From NCBI GenBank assembly GCA_013377095.1, contig JACAAY010000045.1:1-40469 (forward strand): a DNA stretch of 40,469 bases. Direction: 5' to 3'. Positions within the stretch are counted from its first letter, which is position 1, and each line of letters begins with the position of its first letter. The stretch comes from Desulfuromonadales bacterium (GTDB lineage: Bacteria > Desulfobacterota > Desulfuromonadia > Geobacterales > Pseudopelobacteraceae). The notes beneath the pieces are model-generated. The model saw only the letters and a list, made by a program, of their open reading frames with translations. It had not been told where the DNA came from and did no database searches. Made by a program: the position numbers and the translations under genes. Of this stretch, positions 1 to 6,133 are shown in pieces.

Positions 1-41
1 GTCAGTATGTCACAAATTAAATAAAAACGAAATATTAAGTG

Positions 42-689
42 TTACGTGGTACTAGCTATTTTCAGCTTTTCCCAAGCCTCTGCATATTTGCCTTCTCTGA
101 ACAAGGAGTGGGACCAACGAAGCCAGGCATCAGGATACTTTGGATCGAGACCAGTGCTTTCGAGAAAATTCCGGTTCGCGAGGGTGAAATAGCGCGCACG
201 CTCATCAAGGCGATCATGAGGAATGCTATCAGCCTTGTAAGAATAGATTGATCCAGCATCGGCGAGTAAAGCTACTTTCTGATAATTGTCATCACAGAGG
301 TTCTTTGATTTTTCTAAATACGCGATTGCATCATCAAGCTTGTTCTGTTCGGCTACAAATCGAGCAAACCCCCAGTAGGGTTGGTAATTGTCAGGGTTAA
401 GCAGCCATGACTGGTTATATCGCCTCATGGCATAATCCATGTTGCCTTCCCGCATGAATTTTTCTGCTTGAGCATGCCATGCCTTGCTTGCGGCTTCGCG
501 ACTGCCAAAACCACTTGTGGCTTGCTTGATAAAAACCTCATCTGCTTTTTTTAAAAACTCAGGTCGCTCAATTTGCGGCTGGCCGTACATGGGGATATTG
601 TCAATTCTTGGCCCATGGTTTATTGCGCATCCCCCCAGTAACAGTGTCAATCCTATTAGATAACCTGCAATACCGAATCTCATCCTCAT
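42..689 (-). CDS. TPR lipoprotein, function unknown
   Basis: A 215-residue protein predicted to be exported and lipid-anchored. The N-terminus has charged residues, a hydrophobic stretch and a lipobox (LLGGC), so signal peptidase II would cleave before the Cys. The mature part holds at least two or three tetratricopeptide-like helical pairs (one around residues 70-110 including YNQSWLLNPDNYQPYWGFA, another near the C-terminus including LDPKYPDAWLRWSHSLFREG), which usually make protein-protein scaffolds. I chose the ATG at 689 because GGAG lies 7 bases upstream; a start 12 bases earlier is open but lacks a ribosome site. It lies 149 bases downstream of the kelch lipoprotein gene in the same direction, so the two may be co-transcribed. 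No enzyme motif is visible and the specific role is unknown. Confidence 0.8.
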   Translation of the reverse strand: MRMRFGIAGYLIGLTLLLGGCAINHGPRIDNIPMYGQPQIERPEFLKKADEVFIKQATSGFGSREAASKAWHAQAEKFMREGNMDYAMRRYNQSWLLNPDNYQPYWGFARFVAEQNKLDDAIAYLEKSKNLCDDNYQKVALLADAGSIYSYKADSIPHDRLDERARYFTLANRNFLESTGLDPKYPDAWLRWSHSLFREGKYAEAWEKLKIASTT

Positions 690-838
690 TCTAAGCTCCA
701 TTTTATTGATTAGCGGTTCGGCCGATGACCCAGCGTAGCTTTATCGCAACCGGGTCCACTGGTCTCGTTGGGAATCCATTTCTGATTTTCACTTTCAAGA
801 CCCCTCCGGTTTTCTCCATTGCTGTTGACTACCATAGC

Positions 839-2221
839 TTATGGTTGATAAAGCCATAGGTCATTATGGATAATACCGGATTCAGTGAGAGCAGGGTCAT
901 AAGCATTTCCTCCGAAAAGCCATAGATTTCCTCCATCATCGGTCCAGGAAACCGCACTATTTCGTCCTCCTGGCAGATTAGTGGCCGCTGGCATACCTTT
1001 AGTGCCATAATTATTAACCTGATTTGCTATATTTGATCCGCTGACCCAAGTCCAGTTAGTGCCGTCAAAACTCCATAGGTCGTTGAGTTGACTTCCTGAA
1101 TCGGTTGAAGCATAACCCAATCCACCGAAAAGCCACAGTCTTCCACGCCCATCAGCCCACGACACTGCACGGGAACGTGCTCCGGGTATGTTCGTTGCTG
1201 CTGGCGTTCCTTTGATACCGTAGGTCCCCACCTGATTTGCCGAATTGGATCCACTCACCCAAGTCCAGTTGTTGCCATCGAATTTCCACAAGTCGTTGAG
1301 AGCGACGATGGCGGGAAGGGGTTCATAACCGTCTCCGCCGAAGAGCCACAGATTTCCGTCACCACCGGTCCAGGAAACCGCATTGACTCGTGCTCTTGGC
1401 ATGTTGGTGGAGGCTGGTATGCCTTTCGTGCCAAAGTTACCATAATTATTGGATGTGTTTGAGCCGCCCATCCAAGTCCAGTTTGTGCCGTCAAACATCC
1501 ACATATCGTTGAGATAACCTTCAGAGCCGGTTGAGTCATACCCAAATCCGCCAAATAGCCACAGATGCCCGATGCTATCAGTCCAAGTGACCGCACTGTA
1601 TCGTCTTCCGGGCATGTTGGTAGCAGATGGAATTCCCTTCGTACCGTAGACTACCGTTGCTAGAGCTTGTGTGCTTGATCCATTCACCCAGGTCCAGTTA
1701 GTGCCATCAAACATCCACAAGTCGTTGAGGTAACCTTTTGCACCAGTTGAGTCATACCCCCCTCCACCGAACAGCCACAGGTTCCCACTCTTATCAATCC
1801 ACGATGCTGCGTTTATTCGTGCTCCGGGTACGTTGGTGGCAGCAGGAATTCCTTTCGTACCATATATGCCCGCCTGACTACCTGTATTCGATCCGCTCAC
1901 CCAGGTCCATTTACTGCCATCGAAATTCCATAGGTCGTTGAGAATATCGCCCGACCTCGTCGAATCATAATAACCATTCCCACCAAAAAGCCATAACTTG
2001 CCGCTTTTATCGACCCAAGAGGTTGCATTCATACGTGCACCGGGTACGTTGGTTGTCGCGGCAGTGTTTTTTGTTCCATATGATCCGGCCTGGTTACTGG
2101 AATTAGATCCGCTAACCCAAGTCCACTGACTGTGAGCAGCGGTATTCCCACCATCACTGCATGCTGAAATAATGGCCAATACAAATAAAGCTAACATCAT
2201 GAATCTAAATAACTTCATCAT
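839..2221 (-). CDS. Kelch-repeat lipoprotein
   Basis: About 460 residues. The N-terminus (MMKLFRFMMLALFVLAIISAC) is a lipoprotein signal ending at a lipobox Cys. The rest is six tandem repeats of about 65-70 residues, each with a WTWVSGSN segment, a GTKG-PAATN-PGAR segment, an SW-D--G-LWLFGG strand and NDLW-FDG. This is a galactose-oxidase/kelch-type beta-propeller pattern; six near-identical blades would close one propeller. Such proteins are usually surface-exposed and bind proteins or glycans; no galactose oxidase metal ligands are recognisable. The frame is also open from a TTG 15 bases upstream, but two adjacent ATGs at 2219-2221 and 2216-2218, about 8 bases after GGGGG, are better starts. 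DNA identity between repeats is high, implying recent duplication or slippage. The ligand is unknown. Confidence 0.85.
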   Translation of the reverse strand: MMKLFRFMMLALFVLAIISACSDGGNTAAHSQWTWVSGSNSSNQAGSYGTKNTAATTNVPGARMNATSWVDKSGKLWLFGGNGYYDSTRSGDILNDLWNFDGSKWTWVSGSNTGSQAGIYGTKGIPAATNVPGARINAASWIDKSGNLWLFGGGGYDSTGAKGYLNDLWMFDGTNWTWVNGSSTQALATVVYGTKGIPSATNMPGRRYSAVTWTDSIGHLWLFGGFGYDSTGSEGYLNDMWMFDGTNWTWMGGSNTSNNYGNFGTKGIPASTNMPRARVNAVSWTGGDGNLWLFGGDGYEPLPAIVALNDLWKFDGNNWTWVSGSNSANQVGTYGIKGTPAATNIPGARSRAVSWADGRGRLWLFGGLGYASTDSGSQLNDLWSFDGTNWTWVSGSNIANQVNNYGTKGMPAATNLPGGRNSAVSWTDDGGNLWLFGGNAYDPALTESGIIHNDLWLYQP

Positions 2222-2307
2222 CGCATAAGCCCCCAAACTTTTCGCTTAATTCCTATTTGACCAGTCCCAGTTCAACACTCCAAAATGGAGGTGACTAAGA
2301 GGTGACA

Positions 2308-2585
2308 ATCGGGTAGGAGGCGGGGTCTCCCCCGCCGTCCTCCCACACCACCGTACGAACGGTTCCGTATACGGCGGTTCATGATACGCGCTGAAGCCGG
2401 TTGTACTGGTTCTGAAGCGATATCAGACCAAGGTTATCGAAGTAGGAATTCAGAAGTACACGGTGCATGACATTTGTCCCGGCGTGCCACCATGGGCCAC
2501 GCTGGTTTCTTGCCAATCGCCATGATGCGTCCCCGGATAATGGCAGCAATAACAGTCGGGTATGCCACTTCTTCCCCCTCATCTC
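2308..2585 (-). mobile_element. Group II intron 3' fragment (RT C-terminus, domains V and VI)
   Basis: On the minus strand the sequence contains the last ~60 codons of an intron-encoded reverse transcriptase, then a domain V hairpin at 2380-2344 (begins GAACCGCC, ends GGTGGTGTG, with an inner ACGG-AA-CCGT hairpin), then a domain VI stem (GGCGGGG/CCCCGCC) with an unpaired A just before a final CCCGAT. The intron 3' end is therefore near 2308. The 5' part of the intron is missing: the reading frame loses RT character close to 2582, where the cassette gene begins. It is a truncated, immobile copy. The intron class was not determined. Confidence 0.8.
2379..2582 (-). pseudogene. Truncated group II intron reverse transcriptase/maturase, C-terminus
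   Basis: This 67-codon stretch ends in a sequence typical of intron-encoded RT C-termini (RGPWWHAGTNVMHRVLLNSY followed by FDNLGLISLQNQYNRLQRVS). The TGA stop overlaps the first bases of domain V, a usual arrangement for these ORFs. The RT core (fingers and palm with YADD), the thumb/maturase domain and any endonuclease domain are absent, so no functional protein is expected. The upstream break coincides with the end of the neighbouring hypothetical gene at 2586, marking a deletion or recombination junction. Confidence 0.75.
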
Positions 2586-2828
2586 TTAGATTTTTATTAA
2601 ACGATTTAACAGCAATCTCTCCTTTGACAGATTCAGCACACTAGAATTTTGCCAAAATCTGAGAGCGCATTCTGTACCATCGAAATCAATTAGAACTTGC
2701 TTGTCAATGAGTCTGATTTCAAGTGGGTTTGGAAATTCGTAATAGTTACGAAGCCACTTACCAAAATAGAATATCTCCTTTTTCAAATCAGGATTCACAT
2801 CGCCCATGTATTTAAAAGATAAACTCAT
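2586..2828 (-). CDS. Small hypothetical protein (cassette gene)
   Basis: An 80-residue protein starting MSLSFKYMGDVNPDLKKEIF and ending NRLIKI. It is rich in aromatic residues and has no signal peptide, membrane segment or motif I recognise. The ATG at 2828 is preceded by TTTAGGAAAT (AGGA at good spacing); a longer TTG-started frame to 2855 is less likely. It lies in the run of unidirectional small genes interpreted as integron cassettes. Its 3' end abuts the broken group II intron, so the original C-terminus may have been altered. Function unknown. Confidence 0.55.
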   Translation of the reverse strand: MSLSFKYMGDVNPDLKKEIFYFGKWLRNYYEFPNPLEIRLIDKQVLIDFDGTECALRFWQNSSVLNLSKERLLLNRLIKI

Positions 2829-2889
2829 ATTTCCTAAACTCCCAACGGGCGACAAAACAACGGCGGTTTTAGGCCACAGATTCTGCCGG

Positions 2890-3195
2890 TCAACTCTTTT
2901 TAGAATAACTCAATCCGCAATTTCGGCATTTAGCATGTTGCATAAAGAAAAGCGGATGACTAATTGCTTTCTTTCCGCATCGAGGACAATTCAAAATTGT
3001 CAGTCGAAATGTGATAAAAATCCAGACCGTGAACCAACTGATAAAAACAACAAAGCATGGGTATTTTTCGAATTCTCCGAAAAAAGAAGTATAGATGGCT
3101 AGGCAAGTAAAAAAGATTGGTATCCAACCAAGCCACCAGAGGTAGAAATGGATTCGTCTCTTCCTGACTTCACTCCAAAATTCTGATTCAGTCAT
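2890..3195 (-). CDS. Small membrane protein with C-terminal zinc ribbon (cassette gene)
   Basis: A 101-residue protein. After a charged N-terminus it has two hydrophobic segments, roughly residues 16-37 (FYLWWLGWIPIFFTCLAIYT) and 44-65 (YPCFVVFISWFTVWIFITF), predicted to form a membrane hairpin. The C-terminal tail has two knuckles, CPRCGKKA and CRNCG, about 20 residues apart, the spacing of a zinc ribbon. This layout recurs in small uncharacterised proteins of mobile gene cassettes. The gene is followed by an imperfect palindrome at about 2835-2880 that could be a degraded attC, but I could not fit both core sites. Function unknown. Confidence 0.65.
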   Translation of the reverse strand: MTESEFWSEVRKRRIHFYLWWLGWIPIFFTCLAIYTSFFGEFEKYPCFVVFISWFTVWIFITFRLTILNCPRCGKKAISHPLFFMQHAKCRNCGLSYSKKS

Positions 3196-3237
3196 CTATT
3201 TTCCCTATTTGAGCCAACTACATATTAGTATGTTTCC

Positions 3238-3567
3238 CTATGCTCCGATTTTTCCTAATAGCTGTTCAACACGAGAAGCAGCTTCCGCAAAAAAGTCATC
3301 ACTACTTCCCTGTGCTAGGGCACGGTAGATTTTTAAGCTGCTTTCAGCATATTTTTTTGCTTCCGATGATTTCTTCATTTCTTGGTAAGTAATTGCGATG
3401 CACTCCTTTCCAAATGCAACAGTTCCACTGTTACCAGTTCTCTCTGCATAAGGGAGCGCCTGCTCGAAATGCATTACCGCCTTCTCCAGGTCTCCTCGGA
3501 CTTTGTATTTATTGGCTTTACCGTGATGCCGCCCACATTGCATGGCAGCCCATAATGCCTTTAGCAT
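3238..3567 (-). CDS. Small TPR protein (cassette gene)
   Basis: A 109-residue protein without signal peptide. Residues ~16-50 (GKANKYKVRGDLEKAVMHFE and following) and ~55-90 (AFGKECIAITYQEMKKSSEA and following) form two TPR-like helix pairs, with the A/Y/G-rich spacing expected of tetratricopeptide units. It starts with an ATG 33 bases beyond the end of the next gene upstream. Two short TPR units suggest an adaptor or small binding protein rather than an enzyme. It is co-oriented with the rest of the cassette-like cluster. No partner can be named. Confidence 0.6.
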   Translation of the reverse strand: MLKALWAAMQCGRHHGKANKYKVRGDLEKAVMHFEQALPYAERTGNSGTVAFGKECIAITYQEMKKSSEAKKYAESSLKIYRALAQGSSDDFFAEAASRVEQLLGKIGA

Positions 3568-3599
3568 CTACTGCCTCTCAATTCGTATCTACTTCAGCG

Positions 3600-3833
3600 T
3601 TATTCTTCAGAATCCGGTTCACAGTATCCATCTGGTTTTTTTACCCCGAACGCAAAGAGCTCATTCAACATTTTCCATGCTCTTTTTCGGGCTCGTTCAG
3701 CCAAATGGGACGCACGTTCTGTGTTGCCTGCCGCGATTTCTCGCTGAACCAGAGTTCCATGATGGTTCATATGAATAAGCGATTCAGCCCATTCGGTTAG
3801 CTGAGCCCTGCTAATCCTTATTTCATCATCCAT
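3600..3833 (-). CDS. Small hypothetical protein (cassette gene)
   Basis: A 77-residue, mostly helical, charged protein (MDDEIRISRAQLTEWAESLI start, acidic end PDSEE). The ATG at 3833 follows GGAGGAATAAGAACCG, a good ribosome site, and sits just past the attC-like site at 3852-3911. It is therefore the first gene of its cassette, as expected for integron cassettes, where the start codon lies shortly after the recombination point. No domain recognised; cytoplasmic by composition. Confidence 0.55.
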   Translation of the reverse strand: MDDEIRISRAQLTEWAESLIHMNHHGTLVQREIAAGNTERASHLAERARKRAWKMLNELFAFGVKKPDGYCEPDSEE

Positions 3834-3851
3834 CGGTTCTTATTCCTCCGC

Positions 3852-3911
3852 GCATAACGGGGTGAGCCTTCACCTGCCGGTTTTAGGGCAGGTGTAAGGC
3901 GTTGGTTGAGC
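3852..3911 (-). repeat. attC-like integron recombination site
   Basis: On the minus strand the outer core sites are GCTCAAC (3911-3905) and GTTATGC (3858-3852). They fit RYYYAAC / GTTRRRY loosely, and GTTATGC is a familiar attC end. Between them lies an inner inverted repeat, GCCTTACACCTGCC with GGCAGGTGAAGGC, that pairs with one extrahelical base around an 8-base loop. Sixty bases with imperfectly paired arms, placed between two co-oriented small genes, is the usual attC design. The cut point would be in GTTATGC, about 20 bases before the next start codon. Confidence 0.7.
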
Positions 3912-3971
3912 CTCGCAGTTATTTCCAATTCATCCTTATGTCTCGTGTCAAGGACTGCCTCATTATTCTTC

Positions 3972-4781
3972 TCAAAGCATTTCTTGCTGTCGCAAAACAC
4001 TTGAAATCAGTCTATACAACGTAGTCTTTTGAAATGAGTGGTTCTCCTCAGTAACGTAAAATGAAGCATAGGGACTGGTTCCTTTGTAGAAGGAAACATA
4101 AATACACAGGCAATTTGTTGATCTTTCTCTTGGCGTGTTTCCAGCGGGCTCGCTCATGTCTGCCCAAACACATTCATAGGGGACAACGTCATTTGGGAAC
4201 GCTTGGGGGAAGTTCTGTATTTCTTCAAAAACCTGATCCATCTCTTCTTGACTTAACTGCCCATTGTAAATTCTATTTCGTGTGTGACGCCAAGTCATTC
4301 CAGGAATGGGATAGTTAACTGTGATTTGATACTGCCCGTCGTTAACAATGCCAATATTCCAGCGAGGAAGTTTCCTTGCGGCTTCTCCCCTATGAGTAGC
4401 GACGATTTGCCTTTCCCACGCAAACTGATTTGGAGTCGGGCATCCATCCTTTGTTATTTGCAACAATTTTACTTTGCAGATTATTACTGCATTTGGTGGG
4501 ATTCTATCGAGGACTCCTTCTGCACCGAAGGCCAGATGAGGACTTATCTTAAGGTTTCTTGTCCCACCTTCTCGCATGCCAACAATCCCATATCGTATGC
4601 CCGGAATAAAGTCTCGCGATTTTAGGTCAATCCAAAATCGGTGATCAGGGTAGCCCTCGAAGAGATTTATTTCATCTCCCTTATGCAGAAAAAAATGTAC
4701 CTCAACATGCACGGAATCATCCGACTTTTCCTCTTGCCCATCACCAATCTCAATATCTTCGAACTTAATTCCAGATTTCAT
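3972..4781 (-). CDS. FKBP-type peptidyl-prolyl isomerase with unknown C-terminal domain (cassette gene)
   Basis: A 269-residue protein. Residues ~1-105 look like an FKBP domain: GIKFEDIEIGDGQ at the start, VHVEVHFFLHKGDEI, a central FIPGIRYGIVGMREGGTRNL (matching the family VIPGWEEGLLGMKVGGKRRL region) and PHLAFGAEGVLDRIPPNAVI (matching YG..G....IPPNA.L). FKBPs catalyse cis-trans isomerisation of Xaa-Pro bonds. The C-terminal ~160 residues, with many Trp/Tyr, match nothing I know. No signal peptide, so probably cytoplasmic. The start at 4781 follows AAAGAGCAAA; an upstream TTG start would lie inside the attC core and is rejected. It is enclosed by attC-like sites on both sides, making it a cassette gene, and an unusually large one. 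Confidence 0.75.
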   Translation of the reverse strand: MKSGIKFEDIEIGDGQEEKSDDSVHVEVHFFLHKGDEINLFEGYPDHRFWIDLKSRDFIPGIRYGIVGMREGGTRNLKISPHLAFGAEGVLDRIPPNAVIICKVKLLQITKDGCPTPNQFAWERQIVATHRGEAARKLPRWNIGIVNDGQYQITVNYPIPGMTWRHTRNRIYNGQLSQEEMDQVFEEIQNFPQAFPNDVVPYECVWADMSEPAGNTPRERSTNCLCIYVSFYKGTSPYASFYVTEENHSFQKTTLYRLISSVLRQQEML

Positions 4782-4802
4782 TTTGCTCTTTCTTTTTTTT
4801 GG

Positions 4803-4880
4803 GTTCAACGGGGTGCCCGGTTCACCCGCTTCGCCCGGTCGGTTTTCCGGGCGGGGCGGTGTGCAACCGGCTGGTTATGC
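4803..4880 (-). repeat. attC-like integron recombination site
   Basis: Seventy-eight bases. On the minus strand it runs from GCATAAC (4880-4874) to GTTGAAC (4809-4803), fitting RYYYAAC / GTTRRRY. The interior folds back almost completely: CCGGTT pairs with AACCGG, and CCGGGCG-type arms pair around a TCGGTTTT loop, with small bulges. The stop codon TAA of the upstream gene lies inside the first core site, and the next gene starts 22 bases past the second core site. This tight fit between two genes is characteristic of integron cassettes. Confidence 0.8.
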
Positions 4881-5360
4881 AATTTTAGCCTTCTCAAGCA
4901 TAGCTAAAATGGATTTTCTTCTATCGTCATCCAATTCTGATTGCGGAATGGTCATTAGAAAGCTACCTCCCGACAACATCACCCAGTAATCAGGATATTG
5001 CCAAACTTCTGTTATTGTCTTCCAAGTGATCTCTGAAGAACCAATGGCAGACTGGACGATGAGGCAATTATCCGTGATGGTCAGCGTTGCAGTTGCATCT
5101 TTCATCTCAACAAGTTTACGCAGACCTATTCGGATGTGTCCGACAATTCCAGCGACTGGAATAATAAAAGCAAATCCTATTACAGCACCGATCAATCCGA
5201 TGATCCAGGACTGATTTCCGTCGATTAATTCATACACGAAGTAACCGCTCAGTAGAGCAATGGCAATAAAGTAGCTTTTCCCCATTTTACGAAAAAAGTA
5301 TGATAGGACGGCTCTCTTAACTAGATCTTTGGAATATCTGAGCGTGTATGTTTCTTTCAT
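4875..5360 (-). CDS. YcxB-like membrane protein (cassette gene)
   Basis: A 161-residue protein. The N-terminus is followed by a hydrophobic pair at ~30-75 (SYFIAIALLSGYFVYELI, then WIIGLIGAVIGFAFIIPVAG) predicted as two membrane helices. The rest is a soluble beta-rich domain with SSEITWKTITEVWQYPDYWV and a later FLMTIPQSELDDD. This W-x-x-I--V ... I/V-P-x-x pattern with two N-terminal helices is that of YcxB-like proteins, a family of unknown function often carried by integron cassettes. The ATG at 5360 follows AAAGGAAAAGAA; the frame continues upstream to 5402 but lacks a better signal. Its stop codon lies within the attC-like site. Confidence 0.7.
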   Translation of the reverse strand: MKETYTLRYSKDLVKRAVLSYFFRKMGKSYFIAIALLSGYFVYELIDGNQSWIIGLIGAVIGFAFIIPVAGIVGHIRIGLRKLVEMKDATATLTITDNCLIVQSAIGSSEITWKTITEVWQYPDYWVMLSGGSFLMTIPQSELDDDRRKSILAMLEKAKIA

Positions 5361-5372
5361 TTCTTTTCCTTT

Positions 5373-5379
5373 GCATAAC
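5373..5379 (-). other. Cassette boundary core site (GTTATGC)
   Basis: GTTATGC on the minus strand, 13 bases before the YcxB-like start, is identical to the 3' core of the attC-like site at 3852-3911 and is where a cassette would join. No folded partner arm is visible upstream, so this may be the joining point of the first cassette to an attI or to a lost attC. Confidence 0.4.
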
Positions 5380-5398
5380 TCGTTGATCATTGGTTTCT

Positions 5399-5452
5399 GC
5401 ATATAAGTAACTTGTTCCCTATATAAGCAACCGGCTACCTATATAAGAAACC
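5399..5452. repeat. Three direct repeats with 20-bp period (ATATAAG units)
   Basis: ATATAAG occurs at 5401, 5421 and 5441, exactly 20 bases apart, each inside a longer related unit (roughly CCTATATAAGNAACC, with the last two units most alike). Helical phasing of about two turns suggests binding of one protein on one face of the DNA, or an attI-like accessory site. The TATA-rich units could also serve as promoter -10 elements for the cassette genes reading leftwards. Confidence 0.6.
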
Positions 5453-5460
5453 ACGAGCCC

Positions 5461-5657
5461 CCCAAATAGGGGTATCCTTGACTATTTTCACTATCCCTCT
5501 ATCCACACGTAATCATCTCTTTCAGCCCGGACTTCCCTGCACAATCCGTGAAACCACTCTTATGGACAATGGCTAACAAAACCACGCCACCATTTCACAC
5601 GGATGCACAATCAGGTCAATGATTTTAATTATGTATTTACCCACATCGATTCGACGC
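5461..5657. other. Gene-free stretch
   Basis: No open frame of any size with coding character is seen on either strand, and no tyrosine-recombinase motif that would indicate an integron integrase or its remains. A GGCTAAC near 5571 resembles a core site but has no folded partner. Confidence 0.4.
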
Positions 5658-5699
5658 AAAAAAAGCGACGGGTCCGTTTTCCGGACACCTCCGCTTTTT
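5658..5699. terminator. Bidirectional rho-independent terminator
   Basis: A run of seven A leads into AGCG, then GGGTCCG-TTTT-CCGGACACC, then CCGCTTTTTC. The outer arms (AAAAAGCG / CGCTTTTT) and inner arms (GTCCG / CGGAC) pair with one or two mismatches. T tracts follow the stem on both strands, so it can stop transcription from either side. Confidence 0.7.
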
Positions 5700-5739
5700 C
5701 AAAGCAGTTCGCTTCCCGCCTTCCCCCACCAAAATGTGG

Positions 5740-5776
5740 GGCATAAGGCATAAGGAGGCATAAGGGAGGGCATAAG
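5740..5776. repeat. Four copies of GGCATAAG
   Basis: GGCATAAG occurs at 5740, 5747, 5757 and 5769, at spacings of 7, 10 and 12 bases, and runs straight into the palindrome at 5775. Probably the product of slippage or an array of short binding motifs; no function assigned. Confidence 0.6.
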
Positions 5777-5836
5777 GGGACGTTGTTGATTAGTCAACTA
5801 AGACTGTGCTAATCGACTATTCAACTACGTCCCCTT
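5775..5836. repeat. REP/MITE-like imperfect palindrome
   Basis: A 62-bp inverted repeat. The left arm begins AAGGGGACGTTGTTGATTAG and the right arm, read on the other strand, begins AAGGGGACGTAGTTGAATAG; the first 21 bases differ at only two positions. Inside each arm there is a smaller self-complementary part (GTTGA/TCAAC). This is the shape of REP-type or miniature inverted-repeat elements, typically mobilised by a Y1 (RAYT/IS200-type) transposase, none of which is present here. Confidence 0.6.
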
Positions 5837-5866
5837 GACCCCCCATATTGTTGCCCTGCCCCCCGG

Positions 5867-5904
5867 GCCTTCGAGACATGGCCCGAGGGCCATGTCTCGA
5901 AGGC
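5867..5904. repeat. Perfect 18-bp inverted repeat with GA loop
   Basis: GCCTTCGAGACATGGCCC is followed by GA and then by its exact reverse complement. There is no T tract on either side, so it is not a standard terminator. It could be a recombination hairpin, a group IIC-type intron target, or part of an element end. It lies about 70 bases upstream of the second intron 3' end. Confidence 0.85.
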
Positions 5905-5980
5905 TTGCCGCACAAACCGGTCTAACCAACCAATGTCTGAAAGATCAAGGGTTATTATGTGTCAAAGAACTGTGGGTGAA

Positions 5981-6084
5981 GCTTCATTACCCGGCTACGG
6001 CCCGGTAATTCTATCGAACCGCCCGGTGCGGACCCGCATGCTGGGTGGTGTGTGGGCTGGACGAGAAAACACCCCGGCTACTCA
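5981..6084 (+). mobile_element. Orphan group II intron 3' end (domains V and VI)
   Basis: The plus strand contains a hairpin at 5986-6009 (ATTACC/GGTAAT arms), then GAACCGCCCGG...TGGGTGGTGTG at about 6016-6052, with an inner TGCG-GACC-CGCA hairpin. It has the same GAACCGCC/GGTGGTGTG frame as the intron fragment at 2344-2380 and so is read as domain V. A domain VI-like stem follows (GCTGG / CCGGC, then CTACTCAG). No reverse transcriptase sequence is found upstream. The copy is truncated and points towards the end of the large kelch gene. Confidence 0.6.
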
Positions 6085-6133
6085 GAAGGAATCACATATT
6101 CCACTATAAGGGCATACCCTCGCTCGCTTGCAC

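Noticed and set aside
2835..2880. attC between the 2586 and 2890 genes
   Set aside because: Some inverted symmetry, but the outer core sites do not match RYYYAAC/GTTRRRY on both sides; not called.
3196..3237. attC between the 2890 and 3238 genes
   Set aside because: Only 42 bases, AT-rich, with no folded arms; these genes may share one cassette or the site has decayed.
5399..5452. CRISPR array
   Set aside because: Only three short units with 20-bp period, no spacers of constant length and no cas genes.
5461..6133. Search for an integron integrase or its remains next to the cassettes
   Set aside because: No open frame or tyrosine-recombinase box could be found on either strand; the array is reported as integrase-less.
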